From contig NZ_CP126238.1 in assembly GCF_044792555.1 (NCBI RefSeq), forward strand, positions 1,488,001-1,552,000: a DNA stretch of 64,000 nucleotides. Reading direction: 5' to 3'. This document shows, piece by piece, positions 54,131 to 64,000 of this stretch. The stretch comes from Alicycliphilus denitrificans_A (GTDB lineage Bacteria; Pseudomonadota; Gammaproteobacteria; Burkholderiales; Burkholderiaceae_C). Both the position numbers and the translations under genes were made by a program. The notes under the pieces were generated by a model, which was not told the DNA's origin, did not search any database, and saw nothing but the letters and a program-made list of their open reading frames with translations. Numbering within the stretch: position 1 is the first letter of the stretch; every line of letters starts with the position of its first letter.

Positions 54131-55327
54131 ATGCAAGGGCCCGCAGCCTTGAGTTCCAAACCATCCTTTGACTCCCATTCCACGCCGGTCCTATTGGTCG
54201 GCGTGGATTTTGGTGCTGCCCATTTTGATGCCGAATTACAGGAGCTGGGCCTGCTGGCTCAGACTGCGGGACTCAATCCCGTCGCACGCCTGACCTGCAA
54301 GCGCAAGACGCCGGATGCGGCGCTGTTCGTGGGCAGCGGTAAGGCCGATGAGATTCGCACCCTGGCGCAAATGCATGGCGTCAAGGAGGTGCTGTTCGAC
54401 CAGGCACTGAGCCCGGCGCAGCAGCGCAATCTGGAACGCCATCTGCAGATGCCGGTCAACGACCGGACCATGCTCATCCTGGAAATTTTTGCACAACGCG
54501 CGCGTAGCCACGAGGGCAAGTTGCAGGTGGAACTGGCGCGCCTGCAATACCTCAGCACGCGCCTTGTGCGGCGCTGGTCGCACTTGGAGCGTCAGCAAGG
54601 TGGTATTGGTATGCGCGGGGGGCCGGGTGAGACGCAGATTGAACTCGATCGCCGCATGATCAGCGAGGCCATCAAGCGCACGCGCGAGCGGCTGGTGAAG
54701 GTGAAGCGCCAGCGTGCCACCCAACGCCGCCAGCGTGAGCGACGCGACACCTTCAGCATCTCATTGGTTGGATACACCAATGCGGGCAAGTCCACTTTGT
54801 TCAATGCGCTCGTCAAGGCACGCGCCTATGCCGCCGATCAGCTGTTTGCCACCCTGGATACCACGACGCGACAGCTCTATCTGGGCGCGGGCGTGGGCTC
54901 GGTTTCGCTCTCAGATACGGTGGGTTTCATCCGCGATTTGCCCCACGGGCTGGTCGATGCGTTCCAGGCAACGCTGCAAGAGGCGGTGGATGCCGATCTG
55001 CTGCTGCATGTGGTGGACGCCGCCAACCCCGATTTTCCGGAGCAGATTGCGCAGGTGCAACTGGTGCTGGCCGAAATCGGAGCGGCGGATATCCCGCAAT
55101 TGCTCGTATTCAACAAGCTTGATGCCATGGCCCCCGAGTCCAGGCCCGTACGCCGGCAGGACATGTATGAGCTCGATGGGCACCAAGTGCCCCGCATCTT
55201 CGTGAGTGCGCGCCAGGGGGAGGGCATTGCTGTACTGCGTGAGCAGCTGGCAAGCATGGCCATGGCTGCATCGCTGCCCGCCATGACCCCTGGGCAGGCT
55301 CCTGAATTGCCAAGCCCGCCGGGCTGA
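54131..55327 (+). CDS. hflX: GTPase HflX
   Basis: This 398-residue protein has the HflX N-terminal domain (FVGSGKADEIRTLAQ), the glycine-rich GGIGMRGGPGETQIELDRR linker (about 155-173) and a GTPase domain with GYTNAGKSTLFN (about 215) and FNKLD. HflX splits stalled ribosomes after heat stress. The ATG at 54131 is used; a TTG six codons downstream is possible. It lies in the hfq-hflX-hflK-hflC run. Confidence 0.95.
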   Translation: MQGPAALSSKPSFDSHSTPVLLVGVDFGAAHFDAELQELGLLAQTAGLNPVARLTCKRKTPDAALFVGSGKADEIRTLAQMHGVKEVLFDQALSPAQQRNLERHLQMPVNDRTMLILEIFAQRARSHEGKLQVELARLQYLSTRLVRRWSHLERQQGGIGMRGGPGETQIELDRRMISEAIKRTRERLVKVKRQRATQRRQRERRDTFSISLVGYTNAGKSTLFNALVKARAYAADQLFATLDTTTRQLYLGAGVGSVSLSDTVGFIRDLPHGLVDAFQATLQEAVDADLLLHVVDAANPDFPEQIAQVQLVLAEIGAADIPQLLVFNKLDAMAPESRPVRRQDMYELDGHQVPRIFVSARQGEGIAVLREQLASMAMAASLPAMTPGQAPELPSPPG

Positions 55328-55379
55328 TTGGGCACAATGCCGGTTGTTACAGATCAATAGAGAACCAGAGAACTTGCGC

Positions 55380-56750
55380 ATGAATCTTCATAACCGCGCC
55401 TCGCGCTGGGCACTGCTGCCGGAGCGCATTCGAGGGATGTTCAATCTCAACGATCCGCGCTGGGGCCGTGGGGACGACAAGGGCGAGGCTGAGGAACGCC
55501 CACAGTCTGAACGGCCTTCGAACGATAACCCCCAGGGCGGGCGGGGGCGCGATCAAGGCCCCGCGGGTCAACCCCCGGACCTCGACGAGCTTTGGCGCGA
55601 CCTCAATCGCAAGCTCGGTGGCTTGTTTGGCGGTGGCAATGGCGGCAATCGTGGACGCCCTTCCAATGGTGGCAATGGCGGCTTTCAGCCCGACATGAAA
55701 AATGCCGGTGTGGGCGTGGGCCTGATCGCAGCCATTGCCGTGCTGATCTGGCTGGGAACGGGTTTCTTTATCGTGCAAGAAGGCCAGCAGGCCGTGATCA
55801 CACAGTTTGGCAAGTACAAAAGTACCGTCAATGCTGGCTTCAATTGGCGCCTGCCGTACCCCATTCAGCGCCATGAGCTGGTGTTCGTGACTCAGATCCG
55901 ATCCGTGGACGTGGGGCGCGACACGGTCATCAAGAGTACGGGCCTGCGCGAATCGGCCATGCTGACGGAAGACGAGAACATCGTCGAGATCAAGTTCGCC
56001 GTCCAGTACCGCCTAAATGACGCGCGTGCGTGGTTGTTTGAAAGCCGCAACCCGGCCGATGCCGTGGTGCAGGTGGCAGAGACTGCCGTCCGTGAGGTCG
56101 TGGGCAAGATGAAAATGGACACGGCCCTGGCCGAGGAGCGCGACCAGATCGCGCCGCGTGTACGCAGTCTGATGCAAACCATTCTGGATCGCTACAAGAT
56201 TGGCGTGGAGGTGGTCGGCATCAACCTGCAGCAGGGCGGCGTGCGTCCGCCGGAGCAGGTACAGGCAGCATTTGACGATGTGCTCAAGGCTGGCCAGGAG
56301 CGCGAGCGCGCTAAGAACGAGGCGCAGGCCTACGCCAATGATGTGATTCCGCGGGCTGTGGGTACGGCATCGCGACTGGCCGAAGAGGCTGCGGCCTACA
56401 AGGCGCGCATCGTGGCTCAGTCGCAGGGTGATGCACAGCGCTTCAGTGCCGTGCTTGCCGAATACCAGAAGGCCCCACAGGTGACGCGCGATCGTATGTA
56501 TCTCGAAGCCATGCAGCAGATTTACGGCAACGTCACCAAGGTGCTGGTGGAGTCGCGCCAAGGCTCGAATCTGCTGTACCTGCCGCTGGACAAGATCATG
56601 CAAAGCGTGTCCCAGACGGCCCCCGTCGCCGGGCTGGAGGTGCCACCCGCAGTGGCAGGCAGTGGCCTCCCGCCAGCGGTATCGCCTCAATTTCCCAGTG
56701 ATTCGCGCCCCCGCGATACCAATCGCTCGCGCGAGCGTGAATCTCGATAG
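55380..56750 (+). CDS. hflK: membrane protease regulator HflK
   Basis: This 456-residue protein has a glycine-rich cytoplasmic N-terminus, one membrane helix (about 120-140), then an SPFH/band 7 domain (FFIVQEGQQAVITQFGKY) and a long helical region. With HflC it forms a cage around FtsH. An ATG at 55437 (FNLNDPRWGRGDD) is an alternative that matches many homologues; the earlier ATG adds 19 residues. Confidence 0.93.
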   Translation: MNLHNRASRWALLPERIRGMFNLNDPRWGRGDDKGEAEERPQSERPSNDNPQGGRGRDQGPAGQPPDLDELWRDLNRKLGGLFGGGNGGNRGRPSNGGNGGFQPDMKNAGVGVGLIAAIAVLIWLGTGFFIVQEGQQAVITQFGKYKSTVNAGFNWRLPYPIQRHELVFVTQIRSVDVGRDTVIKSTGLRESAMLTEDENIVEIKFAVQYRLNDARAWLFESRNPADAVVQVAETAVREVVGKMKMDTALAEERDQIAPRVRSLMQTILDRYKIGVEVVGINLQQGGVRPPEQVQAAFDDVLKAGQERERAKNEAQAYANDVIPRAVGTASRLAEEAAAYKARIVAQSQGDAQRFSAVLAEYQKAPQVTRDRMYLEAMQQIYGNVTKVLVESRQGSNLLYLPLDKIMQSVSQTAPVAGLEVPPAVAGSGLPPAVSPQFPSDSRPRDTNRSRERESR

Positions 56751-56759
56751 GAGATCTGT

Positions 56760-57668
56760 GTGAACAGAATCGGATTTTTTGTTTCGACCATTCTGGTGCT
56801 GCTGGGCCTGCTCAGTTCCATGCTGTTTGTGGTCGATCAACGGCAGTTTGGCGTGGTGTATGCGTTGGGGCAGATCAAGGAAGTGATCACTGAGCCTGGC
56901 TTGAACTTCAAGCTGCCGCCTCCGTTTCAGAACGTCCGGTATATCGACAAGCGCCTGCTCACGCTGGACAGCTCTGATACCGAGTCGATGTTGACGGCGG
57001 AAAAGCAGCGCGTGGTCATTGACTGGTATGTGCGCTGGCGCATCAGTGATCCGTCAGAATACATCCGCAACGTGGGGTTGGATGAGAATGCGGGCGCCAT
57101 GCAACTCAATCGCGTGGTGCGCAATGCGTTTCAAGAAGAGGTCAACCGCCGCACGGTCAACGAGCTGCTGTCGGTCAAGCGCGATGCGCTCATGTCGGAC
57201 GTAAAGCGCGAAGTGCTTGAAGCCGTGCGCGGCGCGAAACCCTGGGGTGTGGACGTGGTGGACGTGCGCATCACCCGTGTTGACTATGTCGAGGCGATCA
57301 CGGAGTCCGTGTACCGGCGCATGGAGGCTGAGCGCAAGCGCGTTGCCAACGAGTTGCGCTCCACCGGCGCAGCCGAAGGCGAGAAAATTCGTGCCGATGC
57401 CGACCGTCAGCGTGAAATCACCATCGCCAATGCCTACCGCGACGCGCAAAAGATCAAAGGCGAAGGCGATGCCGAGGCCTCGCGCCAGTATGCAGAGGCA
57501 TTCGGCCGTGATCCGCAGTTTGCCCAGTTCTACCGCAGTCTTGAGGCTTACAAGTCCAGCTTCAACCGTAAAAGCGACGTGATGGTGCTCGATCCTTCGT
57601 CCACTGAATTCTTCAAGGCCTTCCGAGGTGCTGCCCCTGCTGCGCCAGCAGCACCGCGCAAGCCCTGA
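56760..57668 (+). CDS. hflC: membrane protease regulator HflC
   Basis: This 302-residue partner of HflK has an N-terminal membrane helix (about 5-25), band 7 domain (VVDQRQFGVVYALGQIKEV) and helical coil (KRVANELRSTGAAEGEKIRA). It starts at GTG with AGGAG nine bases upstream and lies nine bases after hflK. The C-terminus ends in an alanine-proline tail. Confidence 0.93.
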   Translation: MNRIGFFVSTILVLLGLLSSMLFVVDQRQFGVVYALGQIKEVITEPGLNFKLPPPFQNVRYIDKRLLTLDSSDTESMLTAEKQRVVIDWYVRWRISDPSEYIRNVGLDENAGAMQLNRVVRNAFQEEVNRRTVNELLSVKRDALMSDVKREVLEAVRGAKPWGVDVVDVRITRVDYVEAITESVYRRMEAERKRVANELRSTGAAEGEKIRADADRQREITIANAYRDAQKIKGEGDAEASRQYAEAFGRDPQFAQFYRSLEAYKSSFNRKSDVMVLDPSSTEFFKAFRGAAPAAPAAPRKP

Positions 57669-57686
57669 ACTTGATGTAGCCAGTCC

Positions 57687-57875
57687 ATGGATTGGGCGGG
57701 TAGCTTTTGGATGGCGCTGGGCCTGGTGCTGGTGATAGAAGGGTTTTTCCCCTTCGTTTCGCCCACGGGCTGGCGGCGCGTGTTCACGCAAATTTTGCAG
57801 CTGCGCGATGGGCAAATCCGGTTTTGTGCACTGCTTAGCATGCTTGCCGGTGCCCTGGTATTGCTGTTCCTGTAG
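57687..57875 (+). CDS. DUF2065 family small membrane protein
   Basis: This 62-residue protein has two membrane helices (about 5-24 and 42-61) with FVSPTGWRRVFTQILQL between them. DUF2065 proteins sit between hflC and hisZ or purA in proteobacteria; function unknown. It starts 18 bases after the hflC stop. Confidence 0.82.
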   Translation: MDWAGSFWMALGLVLVIEGFFPFVSPTGWRRVFTQILQLRDGQIRFCALLSMLAGALVLLFL

Positions 57876-57951
57876 CAGCCACGATCGCATGCGAGGGTGC
57901 TCTTGGCCTGAGCCGCTAGAATCGCTCTTTTAACAGCACCCCCCTTTCCCC

Positions 57952-59100
57952 ATGTCTGCTTGGGTCCTGCCGGATCACATTGCCGATGTGCTGCCTTCCG
58001 AGGCTCGGCACATCGAAGAACTTCGCCGCGGGTTGCTCGACACCGCTTGCAGCTACGGCTATGAGTTGGTCGTGCCCCCGCTGCTGGAGCATCTTGACTC
58101 ACTCTTGACTGGCACCGGCGAGGCGCTGGATCTGCAAACCTTCAAGTTGGTGGATCAACTCTCGGGCCGTTCCCTTGGACTGCGTGCAGATACCACTCAG
58201 CAAGTGGCTCGTATCGATGCACATTTGCTCAACCGCCGCGGCGTGACAAGGCTGTGTTATTGCGGCCCCGTGGTGCACACCCGCCCAGACCGCCCCCATG
58301 CCACGCGTGAGCCCCTGCAGTTCGGGGCGGAAATTTATGGACACTCTGGCATAGAGGCCGATATCGAAGCCGTACTGTTGTCGCTGGAGTGCTTGCGCGG
58401 TGCGCATGTGCAGGATGTCAGTGTCGATCTGGCGGATGTCCGCATAGTCCGCAGCTTGCTGGCGGGTGTGCCCGAGGGGTTGCAAACCCTGGGCCGCGTG
58501 CATGCAGCGCTTGCCGCCAAGGATGCAAGTGAGCTGCTATCCCTGACTCGCAATTTTCCGATCGCTTCGCGTGAGGGCCTGTTGACGCTGCTGCAACTGT
58601 ACGGTGATATTGGTGTGCTCGATGAGGCTGAAATTGCCTTGAAATCCTTTGCTGGCGTGCGTAATGTGCTATTGGATTTGAGGGCTATCGCATCGACCAT
58701 TCACGATACCCGGGTGACCTTCGATTTGGCAGATCTGCGTGGTTATGCCTATTACAGTGGCGTCCGCTTTGCCATCTACACCCAGGGCGCGAGCGATGCG
58801 CTTGTGCGCGGCGGCCGTTACGACGAAGTCGGAGCGGTGTTTGGACGCAACCGCCCAGCGGCTGGCTTCAGCCTAGATGTCAAGCAACTGGTTGGCGTGG
58901 TGTCGCCACGTCCGCTCAAAGCCGCCATCCGTGCTCCCTGGGGGGAGGGGCGTGACGTCAGTGAGGCAATTGCCGCCTTGCGTGCGCAGGGTGAAACCGT
59001 GGTGTGCATGCTGCCTGGACACGGCACTGAGGTTGACGAATTCCACTGCGACCGTGAGCTGATCCAAGTTGGTGATCGCTGGGTCGTTCGGGCCATTTGA
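57952..59100 (+). CDS. hisZ: ATP phosphoribosyltransferase regulatory subunit
   Basis: This 382-residue protein resembles a histidyl-tRNA synthetase catalytic core without tRNA-charging function: LRADTTQQVARIDAHLLNRR, YYSGVRFAIYTQGA and GGRYDEVGAVFG. HisZ binds the short HisG and makes it sensitive to histidine. hisG is not in the window. A TAGAAT at 57917-57922 is a possible -10. Confidence 0.93.
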   Translation: MSAWVLPDHIADVLPSEARHIEELRRGLLDTACSYGYELVVPPLLEHLDSLLTGTGEALDLQTFKLVDQLSGRSLGLRADTTQQVARIDAHLLNRRGVTRLCYCGPVVHTRPDRPHATREPLQFGAEIYGHSGIEADIEAVLLSLECLRGAHVQDVSVDLADVRIVRSLLAGVPEGLQTLGRVHAALAAKDASELLSLTRNFPIASREGLLTLLQLYGDIGVLDEAEIALKSFAGVRNVLLDLRAIASTIHDTRVTFDLADLRGYAYYSGVRFAIYTQGASDALVRGGRYDEVGAVFGRNRPAAGFSLDVKQLVGVVSPRPLKAAIRAPWGEGRDVSEAIAALRAQGETVVCMLPGHGTEVDEFHCDRELIQVGDRWVVRAI

Positions 59101-59127
59101 TTTTTTAGTATCTGAATCGGGTTTGAT

Positions 59128-60501
59128 ATGAAAGCAAGCAAAGGTCGTAACGTCGTCGTGGTTGGCACCCAGTGGGGTGATGAAGGCAAGGGCAAACTGG
59201 TGGACTGGTTGACCGAAAGTGCACAGGGCGTGGTGCGCTTTCAGGGGGGGCACAACGCGGGGCACACCCTGGTCATCAATGGTGTGAAGACCGCTCTGCA
59301 CCTGATTCCCAGCGGCATCATGCGCCCCGGCGTGAAGTGCTATATCGGCAATGGCGTGGTGCTCTCGGCAGCCAAGTTGTTCGAGGAAATCGAGGGCTTG
59401 GAAAAGGCGGGCGTCGAGGTGCGCTCGCGCCTGCGAGTGAGCGAGGCCTGTCCACTGATCCTGCCCTTCCATGTGGCGCTGGACGTGGCGCGCGAAGCCG
59501 CGCGTGAACATGGTGGTGTCGAGAAGATCGGTACCACTGGTCGTGGTATCGGCCCGGCCTACGAAGACAAGATCGCGCGCCGAGCTCTGCGCGTACAAGA
59601 TCTCAAATACCCTGAACGCTTCGCCGCCAAACTGCGTGAGTTGCTGGCCTTGCATAACCATGTGCTGTCCACCTTTCTGGGCTCGGCGGGCTTTCAGTTC
59701 GGCGATGCGCTCAAGCCTTACATCAACGATGGCCAAGTGCAGTTCGAACCGGTATTCGCCGAAGCCATGCGCCACGCCGAGATGCTCAAACCCTTGATGG
59801 CCGACGTATCGCATGAACTCAATGCTGCGCATGTCGCCGGCGCTAACCTGCTGTTCGAGGGGGCGCAGGGCACCCTGCTGGACGTGGACCACGGCACCTA
59901 CCCTTATGTGACATCGAGCAATTGCGTGGCAGGCAATGCCGCCGCAGGCTCTGGCGTCGGGCCTGGCCTTCTGCACTACGTTCTTGGCATCACCAAGGCC
60001 TACTGCACCCGTGTTGGCGGTGGCCCATTCCCGACCGAGCTGGAATGGGAGAAACCGGGTACGCCTGGCTATCACATGAGCACCGTGGGTGCGGAAAAAG
60101 GTGTCACCACGGGGCGTAGTCGTCGCTGTGGTTGGTTTGATGCGGCACTGCTCAAGCGCAGCGCTCAGGTCAATGGCCTGTCAGGGCTGTGCATCACCAA
60201 GCTCGACGTGCTGGATGGCTTGCAAGAACTGCAGCTGTGCGTGGGCTATGAACTTGATGGCGAACGCATCGATTTGCTGCCCATGGGGGCGGAAGACATT
60301 GCCCGCTGCCAGCCTATCTACGAAAAAATGCCAGGTTGGACGCACTCGACCGTGGGCGTTACGTGTTATGACGAATTGCCGGTGAATGCGCGGCGCTATC
60401 TTGAGCGTATTGAGCAGGTGACGGGCGTACCAATAGCCATGATCTCCACCAGCCCCGACCGTGACCATACGATCTTGGTGCAAAACCCTTACGCGGCTTG
60501 A
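59128..60501 (+). CDS. purA: adenylosuccinate synthetase
   Basis: This 457-residue enzyme joins IMP and aspartate using GTP in AMP synthesis. It has VVVVGTQWGDEGKGKLVDWL at the start (GTP loop), GHNAGHTLVINGVK, TTGRGIGPAYEDK and VTTGRSRRCGWFD. It is 27 bases after hisZ, an order conserved in Burkholderiales. Confidence 0.97.
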   Translation: MKASKGRNVVVVGTQWGDEGKGKLVDWLTESAQGVVRFQGGHNAGHTLVINGVKTALHLIPSGIMRPGVKCYIGNGVVLSAAKLFEEIEGLEKAGVEVRSRLRVSEACPLILPFHVALDVAREAAREHGGVEKIGTTGRGIGPAYEDKIARRALRVQDLKYPERFAAKLRELLALHNHVLSTFLGSAGFQFGDALKPYINDGQVQFEPVFAEAMRHAEMLKPLMADVSHELNAAHVAGANLLFEGAQGTLLDVDHGTYPYVTSSNCVAGNAAAGSGVGPGLLHYVLGITKAYCTRVGGGPFPTELEWEKPGTPGYHMSTVGAEKGVTTGRSRRCGWFDAALLKRSAQVNGLSGLCITKLDVLDGLQELQLCVGYELDGERIDLLPMGAEDIARCQPIYEKMPGWTHSTVGVTCYDELPVNARRYLERIEQVTGVPIAMISTSPDRDHTILVQNPYAA

Positions 60502-60517
60502 TAAAAGATGAGAGATG

Positions 60518-60560
60518 TGGCTTTAGCACTTAGGAATAGAGCGCAAAGCGCTATCAATTG
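60518..60560. repeat. dispersed palindromic intergenic repeat, degenerate copy 5
   Basis: Read on the minus strand it resembles the other copies: ATTGATAGCGCTTTGCGCTC then CTAAGTGCTAAAGCC. It separates purA from the next gene and is the least conserved copy. Confidence 0.5.
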
Positions 60561-60570
60561 AGGAGTGAAA

Positions 60571-61095
60571 ATGCTGACTGAAGACGGTAAGCACCTCTAT
60601 GTGAGCTACGATGAATACCATAACCTCATTGAAAAGCTAGCGTTAAAGGTGCATCAATCCGGGTGGGAGTTCGACACCATCTTGTGCCTTGCGCGTGGTG
60701 GTTTGCGTCCCGGCGACATCCTGAGCCGTATCTTTGACAAGCCTTTGGCCATCATGTCCACCAGTTCGTATCGGGCCGAGGCGGGCACTGTTCAGGGACA
60801 CCTTGATCTTGCCCGGTTCATCACCACGCCCAAGGGCGAAATTGCAGGGCGCGTACTGCTGGTCGATGATCTGGCGGACTCTGGCCATACGCTCAAGGCT
60901 GTCATCTCCATGCTTAGGACCAACTACGCACCTATCACCGAATTGCGCAGCGCAGTGATCTGGACCAAGGGAATGTCAACATTCACTCCAGACTATTCCG
61001 TGGAGTTCTTGCCCACGAACCCCTGGATTCATCAGCCCTTTGAGGGCTATGACAGCTTGACGCCAGTCAAGTTGGCCGAGAAGTGGCGCTGGTGA
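60571..61095 (+). CDS. phosphoribosyltransferase family protein
   Basis: This 174-residue enzyme has the PRPP-binding motif VLLVDDLADSGHTLKAV (about 93-109) and an early LCLARGGLRPGDILS. It would join a purine or related base to PRPP. It matches the COG2236-type group near purA; substrate (xanthine, guanine or hypoxanthine) is uncertain. GAGGAG precedes the ATG at 60571. It is the last gene before the rRNA operon. Confidence 0.82.
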   Translation: MLTEDGKHLYVSYDEYHNLIEKLALKVHQSGWEFDTILCLARGGLRPGDILSRIFDKPLAIMSTSSYRAEAGTVQGHLDLARFITTPKGEIAGRVLLVDDLADSGHTLKAVISMLRTNYAPITELRSAVIWTKGMSTFTPDYSVEFLPTNPWIHQPFEGYDSLTPVKLAEKWRW

Positions 61096-61240
61096 ACATA
61101 AAACAGCCGGAAACTGGTAAGCGGAGTCGAAAGAGCGGATTTTTCGGCTACACTTGCACTCTTGCTGCAGGACAGGATGCCTTTCTAAGGGTTCGGCATC
61201 TGCGGCGAGTCAGGAGAAGTAAAAAATTTTCTGACTTGAG

Positions 61241-61286
61241 TTGCAAGGGTTTAAAAAACCGATGTATACTTCAAGGCTTCGCTGAT
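61241..61286 (+). promoter_or_regulatory. rRNA operon promoter P1
   Basis: TTGCAA (61241-61246) and TATACT (61265-61270) are 18 bases apart. The initial transcribed sequence TTCAAGGCTTCGCTGAT (61270-61286) recurs at P2. Confidence 0.65.
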
Positions 61287-61349
61287 GAAGCGGTTCTGCA
61301 ATAAAGATTGCGCCGATCGAAACAGCGAAAGGTTGAAAGACCACAAAGT

Positions 61350-61395
61350 TTGACAGGACTTTAAAACCTGTGTTAGAATTCAAGGCTTCGCTGAT
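61350..61395 (+). promoter_or_regulatory. rRNA operon promoter P2
   Basis: Perfect -35 TTGACA (61350-61355) and -10 TAGAAT (61374-61379), 18 bases apart, are followed by the same 17-base TTCAAGGCTTCGCTGAT (61379-61395). This is likely the main promoter. Confidence 0.75.
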
Positions 61396-61468
61396 CACAG
61401 CAAAGTTTAAAAGTCAGAAAAAATTCTGGCTTGTGGGATCCTTAAAAACATACAGCCGATAAGCGTGG

Positions 61469-61511
61469 GCGTTTGATGGCGAATGCCAAGTTCTTTAGAA
61501 CTATCAAACGC
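61469..61511 (+). other. 16S leader stem
   Basis: GCGTTTGAT (61469-61477) pairs perfectly with ATCAAACGC (61503-61511), and a second short stem GAAGTG/CACTTC follows at 61523-61539. These lie between promoter P2 and mature 16S and probably guide RNase processing or antitermination. Confidence 0.5.
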
Positions 61512-61586
61512 TCATGAGAATAGAAGTGAAGTTCACTTCAATTCCGTTTTTATGAGTGAAGTCGAAAGACTTTAAATTTCAAGATC

Positions 61587-63114
<1,528 letters not shown>

Positions 63115-63200
63115 CTGGAAAACTGCATTCAATATTGAACGCCCACACTTATCGGTTGTTGGAAGACAGCGGGAAAAACTGCTGGTGCAAACTGGCGGGA

Positions 63201-63277
63201 GGGTCTGTAGCTCAGCTGGTTAGAGCACCGTCTTGATAAGGCGGGGGTCGTTGGTTCGAGCCCAACTAGACCCACCA
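63201..63277 (+). tRNA. tRNA-Ile (anticodon GAT)
   Basis: The cloverleaf has acceptor GGGTCTG/TAGACCC, D-arm TAGCTCAGCTGGTTAGAGC, anticodon loop CTTGATAAG, T-arm GGTTCGAGCC and encoded CCA. Its position between 16S and 23S is standard. Confidence 0.97.
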
Positions 63278-63312
63278 CGAATTCCGCCGAGCCAAGAGCG
63301 CGAAACACCCCT

Positions 63313-63388
63313 GGGGGATTAGCTCAGCTGGGAGAGCACCTGCTTTGCAAGCAGGGGGTCGTCGGTTCGATCCCGTCATCCTCCACCA
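63313..63388 (+). tRNA. tRNA-Ala (anticodon TGC)
   Basis: The cloverleaf has acceptor GGGGGAT/ATCCTCC, D-arm TAGCTCAGCTGGGAGAGC, anticodon loop CTTTGCAAG, T-arm GGTTCGATCC and encoded CCA. It lies 35 bases after tRNA-Ile. Confidence 0.97.
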
Positions 63389-63470
63389 CATCAGCGGTAG
63401 ATTTCATTTACACCAAAGCAGCTTTAAGCAAGGCTGTTTTGGTGTTGATCGAGATAGATCGATTAATTGG

Positions 63471-63486
63471 CTGTTCTTTAAAAATT
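63471..63486 (+). promoter_or_regulatory. boxA-like antitermination element before 23S
   Basis: CTGTTCTTTAAAAATT matches the boxA core (TGCTCTTTA) that recruits NusB-S10 in rRNA leaders and spacers. Confidence 0.6.
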
Positions 63487-63503
63487 CATAGAGTCGAATC
63501 AGC

Positions 63504-63548
63504 GTTGCTAGCGGAAAGCGCCGGAAGGCGCACCGTGCCGCTAGCAAC
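63504..63548 (+). other. spacer hairpin between tRNA-Ala and 23S
   Basis: A perfect 11-bp stem GTTGCTAGCGG / CCGCTAGCAAC (63504-63514, 63538-63548) encloses a smaller GCGCC-GGAA-GGCGC hairpin. It follows boxA and probably aids processing or antitermination (boxB-like). Confidence 0.6.
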
Positions 63549-63741
63549 CTAAATTTGATTGCGTCAAAACGAACAAAAGCAATTTTGTTCAAGTAATGAC
63601 GAATCGTTCTCTAAGACACTGTGGCGCGAGCCATGGTGCCAAAGAAACATTCACATTACGGCATAACGCGCGAGGTGCGAGACCTCGCAAGTCTTTGAAC
63701 TCAAAAATGGAGGCTTCTTGCAAAAGAGGTCAAAGTTATAG

Positions 63742-64000
63742 GGTCAAGTGACTAAGAGCATGTGGTGGATGCCTTGGCGATGATAGGCGACGAAAGACGT
63801 GATAGCCTGCGAAAAGCTTCGGGGAGCTGGCAAATAAGCTTTGATCCGGAGATCTCTGAATGGGGAAACCCACCCGCAAGGGTATCGCACACTGAATACA
63901 TAGGTGTGCGAGGCGAACCGAGTGAACTGAAACATCTAAGTAGCTCGAGGAAAAGACATCAACCGAGATTCCGAAAGTAGTGGCGAGCGAAATCGGAGGA
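63742..64000 (+). rRNA. 23S ribosomal RNA, 5' part
   Basis: The 23S 5' end begins GGTCAAGTGACTAAG, followed by GGTGGATGCCTTGGC, as in other bacterial 23S genes. The gene runs out of the window. The exact first base is inferred by comparison with E. coli. Confidence 0.95.

Overview
The window reads as a chromosomal segment of a betaproteobacterium in Burkholderiales, most likely Comamonadaceae near Acidovorax, Alicycliphilus or Diaphorobacter. The evidence is high GC content, the 16S rRNA sequence at the right end, and conserved neighbourhoods such as pilF-rodZ-ispG-hisS-TPR-bamB-der and hfq-hflX-hflK-hflC-hisZ-purA. A dispersed palindromic intergenic repeat, which I associate with this family, occurs at least five times. 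The genus is inference.

Region 1 (1 to about 9.5 kb) is accessory DNA, the edge of an integrated element. It carries the 3' end of a PRTRC ThiF-family gene, an H-NS-like gene, a tyrosine recombinase, a gene-poor 1.2 kb stretch, and the actin-like PRTRC protein D. Next come two overlapping genes whose motifs add up to one Cas4-like PD-(D/E)XK nuclease with membrane segments at the junction. After them lies the wreck of an ABC three-component (ABC-3C) type conflict system. It has a DUF4297-like nuclease effector, then an IS3-family insertion sequence with no target duplication, then the C-terminal half of a DUF3732 ABC ATPase. The middle component and the ATPase Walker A half are missing.

Region 2 (9.5 to 19.3 kb) is core chromosome. 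Reading leftward are lptF-lptG-cbiX-cysB-aminotransferase-vanZ-like. Reading rightward are pepA-holC-hypothetical, then a branched-chain amino acid type binding protein ended by a clear terminator.

Region 3 (19.4 to 35.4 kb) is a metal and haem acquisition island. It holds a Bcr/CflA exporter, a PCuAC copper chaperone and a DUF2946 protein. A TonB receptor follows with a NitT/TauT-type ABC transporter (Tat-exported binding protein, permease, ATPase) and NnrS. A Fur-box-like dyad then precedes a second TonB receptor, a membrane-anchored periplasmic CobN-like chelatase, an ExbB-like channel protein and a DUF2149 protein. This last set matches the hmuR-S-U-V plan of Bacteroidetes haem uptake.

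Region 4 (35.4 to 61.1 kb) is housekeeping: phoD and a diguanylate cyclase (leftward), then surE-pcm-nlpD-rluD, scpB-rluB, ndk, rlmN-pilF-rodZ-ispG, hisS-TPR-bamB-der, hfq-hflX-hflK-hflC-DUF2065-hisZ-purA and a phosphoribosyltransferase. Many of these genes overlap or nearly abut, which suggests translational coupling.

Region 5 (61.1 kb to the end) is a ribosomal RNA operon: two tandem promoters, a leader with a processing stem, 16S, tRNA-Ile(GAT), tRNA-Ala(TGC), a spacer hairpin and the first part of 23S.
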